Positions 6,251-8,080 of a stretch of DNA of 8,080 bases are shown piece after piece (positions within the stretch are counted from its first letter, which is position 1; each line of letters starts with the position of its first letter). The stretch is taken from NCBI GenBank assembly GCA_026392265.1, contig JAPLCL010000297.1, positions 1 through 8,080 on the forward strand, given 5' to 3'. A model generated the notes under the pieces. That model saw only the letters and a list, made by a program, of their open reading frames with translations, did not search any database and was not told where the DNA came from. Origin of the DNA: Actinomycetota bacterium (GTDB taxonomy: Bacteria; Actinomycetota; Thermoleophilia; UBA2241). Both the position numbers and the translations under genes were made by a program.

Positions 6251-7131
6251 GGTGACCGCCTCCTTTCGAGCTGTGCTTGCAGCAGCGGAACGACATCCGC
6301 CGGTGCGGACGCGACCGGGATGCCGGCGGCCTCGAGCGCGACCTTTTTCTCGGCGGCCGTGCCCGACGAGCCCTCGACGATGGCGCCGGCGTGGCCCATG
6401 CGTTTGCCGGGCGGCGCGCCGAAGCCCGCGATGTAGGCGATCACGGGCTTGGAGACGTGCTCGCGCACGAACTCGGCGGCGCGCTCCTCGTCGTTGCCTC
6501 CGATCTCACCGATGAGCACGACGGCCTCGGTCTCCTCGTCGGCCTCGAACAGCTCGAGACACTCGAGAAAACCGACGCCGTGGATGGGGTCGCCGCCCAT
6601 GCCGACGACCGTCGACTGGCCGATGCCGGCCTGGGTCAGCTCGTGGACGACCTCGTAGGTGAGGGTCCCCGAGCGGGACACAAGGCCCACGGCACCCGGA
6701 GCGAAGACGTCGGCCGGCATGATGCCGGCGCTACAACGGCGTGGCGTGATGAGCCCCGGCCCGTTGGGGCCGACGAGCACGCAGCCCCGTCGCGAGAGAT
6801 GGGCCGTGACCTCGGCCATGTCGCGCGTCGGGATGCCCTCGGTGACGCACACCACGAGGCGGATGCCGGCGTCGGCGGCTTCGATCATCGCATCGCGCGC
6901 GAAGCGCGCCGGGACGAAGAGTACGGCTACGTCGGCGCCGCTCGCGGCCACCGCCGGCGCGACGGCGTTGTAGACGGGCGCGCCCTCGACGGTCTGGCCG
7001 CCCTTGCCCGGCGAGACGCCGGCCACGAGGTTTGTGCCCGCGGCGCGCATACGCGCCGCGTGAAAGGCGCCCTCGCGCCCGGTGATGCCCTGCACCAGCA
7101 CGCGGCTGCGTTGGTCGATCAGGATGGCCAT
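6247..7131 (-). CDS. sucD: Succinate-CoA ligase-type alpha subunit
   Basis: This is a 294-residue alpha subunit, close to the family's ~290. It binds CoA in the N-terminal Rossmann domain and carries the phosphorylated histidine. Visible motifs are QGITGREGAFHA (14-25), GVSPGKGGQT (38-47), VTEGIPTRDM (96-105), VSRSGTLTYE (151-160), GMGGDPIHG (177-185), IGEIGG (207-212) and KRMGHAGAI (243-251), where His247 corresponds to the active-site His246 of E. coli SucD. One oddity is residue 124: the usual GPNCPG reads GPNGPG here, so the conserved cysteine of the CoA pocket is glycine. The ATG at 7131 is preceded by GGGAGGA (7135-7141) at short spacing and overlaps the beta-subunit stop by one base. 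Its own stop overlaps hutH by four bases (ATGA). Location beside hutH rather than TCA genes suggests a role in a catabolic pathway, which is inference. Confidence 0.9.
   Translation of the reverse strand: MAILIDQRSRVLVQGITGREGAFHAARMRAAGTNLVAGVSPGKGGQTVEGAPVYNAVAPAVAASGADVAVLFVPARFARDAMIEAADAGIRLVVCVTEGIPTRDMAEVTAHLSRRGCVLVGPNGPGLITPRRCSAGIMPADVFAPGAVGLVSRSGTLTYEVVHELTQAGIGQSTVVGMGGDPIHGVGFLECLELFEADEETEAVVLIGEIGGNDEERAAEFVREHVSKPVIAYIAGFGAPPGKRMGHAGAIVEGSSGTAAEKKVALEAAGIPVASAPADVVPLLQAQLERRRSP
6259..6266 (-). promoter_or_regulatory. Ribosome binding site AAAGGAGG for hutH
   Basis: AAAGGAGG on the minus strand, eight bases before the hutH ATG at 6250, lies within the 3' end of the sucD-like gene. 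It is the strongest Shine-Dalgarno match in the window, so hutH can be initiated independently as well as by the ATGA overlap. Confidence 0.8.
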
Positions 7132-8080
7132 CAGTCCTCCCGGGGGGTAGCGGGGCCGGCCTGCGCAGCCGCGCCGGCGACGGCCAAGCGCACCGCTGCG
7201 GCGGCGCCGGCGGCCACGGTGAGGCCGGGCAGCCGCGCCTCGGCAAGCACGGCGCGGCCCTCGGCGGCGGCGTTGCCGTCCAGCCTCACCACCACAGGCA
7301 TGTCGAGGCGCGTCTGACCCAGCACCTGGACAAGGCCACGCGCGACCTCGTCACAACGGGTGATGCCCCCGAAGATGCTGACCAGCAGGGCGCGGACGGC
7401 CCCCGTGGAGAGGATCACGTCGAGCGCCGCCGTCACGACCTCGGCGCGGGCGCCGCCGCCGATGTCGCAGAAGTCGGCGGCGGATCCGCCCGCGGCGGCG
7501 ATCTGGTCGATCGTGCTCATCACCAGCCCGGCGCCGTTGCCGAGCACGCCGATGTCGCCGTCGAGCGCGACGAAGGCGAGGCCGGCCTGACGTGCCCTCG
7601 CCTCGCGGTCCTCCGCGCCGGCTTCGGCTTCGGCCTTCAGCTCGGCGTGCCGATACAGCGCGTTGTCGTCGATGGTCACCTTGCTGTCGAGGCACACGAC
7701 CTCGCCCGTCGCGGTGACCACGAGCGGGTTGATCTCGCAGAGCGTCGCGTCGCTGTCGTGGTAGAGGCGCCAGAGCGCGCGCACGACGCCGGCCAGCGCC
7801 TGCTTCGCCGGCGTCCCGTCCGGGCCGGTGTGCTCGGCGCCGAGCGCCGCCGCCGCGACGACATCGCGGACCTGATAGTCGCAGAGGCCGAGCAAGGGGT
7901 CGACAGGGGTGCGCACGAGGGCGGCCGGGTTCCGCCTCGCGACCTCCTCGATGTCGACGCCGCCCTCGGCCGAGAAGATCAACACGGGGCCGCGTTGCGC
8001 ACGTGATGACGAGATCGCGAGATACAGCTCGTGGGCGATCTCGACCGCCTGCTCCACAAGCACGCAGGCAACGCCGTGGC
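7131..8080 (-). CDS. sucC: Succinate-CoA ligase (ADP-forming)-type beta subunit, 5' end outside window
   Basis: This is the beta subunit of a SucCD-type acyl-CoA ligase, which makes a dicarboxylyl-CoA (classically succinyl-CoA) with ATP or GTP through a phosphohistidine on the partner alpha subunit. About 315 residues are visible. The reading frame continues to the window edge (HGVACVLVEQ before the GTG at 8063), so that GTG is an internal valine, and roughly 90 N-terminal residues are missing compared with the ~388-residue family. Visible marks are LVEQAVEIAHELYLAI of the ATP-grasp region, the metal-binding CEINPLVVT, LDSKVTIDDNALYRH, a glycine-rich DIGGGA, and SIFGGITRCD of the CoA-ligase domain. 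Its TGA shares one base with the ATG of the alpha subunit (TGATG), as expected for a co-translated pair. A malate-CoA ligase or another dicarboxylate ligase of the same family cannot be excluded. The family is clear; the substrate is inferred. Confidence 0.88.
   Translation of the reverse strand, partial: HGVACVLVEQAVEIAHELYLAISSSRAQRGPVLIFSAEGGVDIEEVARRNPAALVRTPVDPLLGLCDYQVRDVVAAAALGAEHTGPDGTPAKQALAGVVRALWRLYHDSDATLCEINPLVVTATGEVVCLDSKVTIDDNALYRHAELKAEAEAGAEDREARARQAGLAFVALDGDIGVLGNGAGLVMSTIDQIAAAGGSAADFCDIGGGARAEVVTAALDVILSTGAVRALLVSIFGGITRCDEVARGLVQVLGQTRLDMPVVVRLDGNAAAEGRAVLAEARLPGLTVAAGAAAAVRLAVAGAAAQAGPATPRED

Noticed and set aside
8061..8063. GTG at 8063 as a true start of the SucC-type subunit
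   Set aside because: Family sequence (HGVAC before VLVEQ) continues upstream to the window edge, and the missing ~90 residues match the N-terminal part of the family.

Overview
The window is a G+C-rich (roughly two-thirds by eye), densely packed bacterial segment in which every supported gene lies on the minus strand, so transcription runs from 8080 towards 1. Shine-Dalgarno sites of the GGAGG type, ATG/GTG/TTG starts and 1- or 4-base stop/start overlaps point to one long operon in a high-GC bacterium. An actinobacterial or similar high-GC lineage is plausible, but the sequence alone does not settle the phylum. No tRNA, rRNA, CRISPR array, insertion sequence or phage gene is visible.

In transcription order: (1) the 3' part of a SucC-type acyl-CoA ligase beta subunit, cut by the right edge; (2) a complete SucD-type alpha subunit; (3) a complete histidine ammonia-lyase (hutH) with all the usual catalytic residues; (4) a 117-codon remnant of a mandelate racemase/muconate lactonizing (enolase superfamily) gene; (5) a 73-codon remnant of an ornithine cyclodeaminase/mu-crystallin family gene; (6) a fused, divergent iron-sulfur L-serine dehydratase-like protein; (7) after the only real intergenic gap (85 bases), a molybdenum-hydroxylase large subunit resembling XdhA; (8) the first 56 codons of its [2Fe-2S] subunit, cut by the left edge.

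The most striking point is the pair (4)-(5). Each keeps a family-like beginning and end, a stop codon and the 4-base overlaps with its neighbours, but lacks the catalytic core, as if two adjacent genes each suffered an in-frame internal deletion. Downstream translation would be preserved while both enzymes were lost.

Functionally the set looks catabolic. It combines ammonia elimination (HutH), amino or hydroxy acid deamination (serine dehydratase-like), oxidative hydroxylation of a heterocycle or similar substrate (Mo-hydroxylase) and acyl-CoA ligation (SucCD-like). The usual histidine partners hutU, hutI and hutG are absent from the window. The substrate of the pathway cannot be fixed from sequence. 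Three of the enzymes have non-standard residues at conserved positions (SucD Cys to Gly, Mo-subunit Gln to Cys, altered serine dehydratase loop), which may mean specialised substrates.
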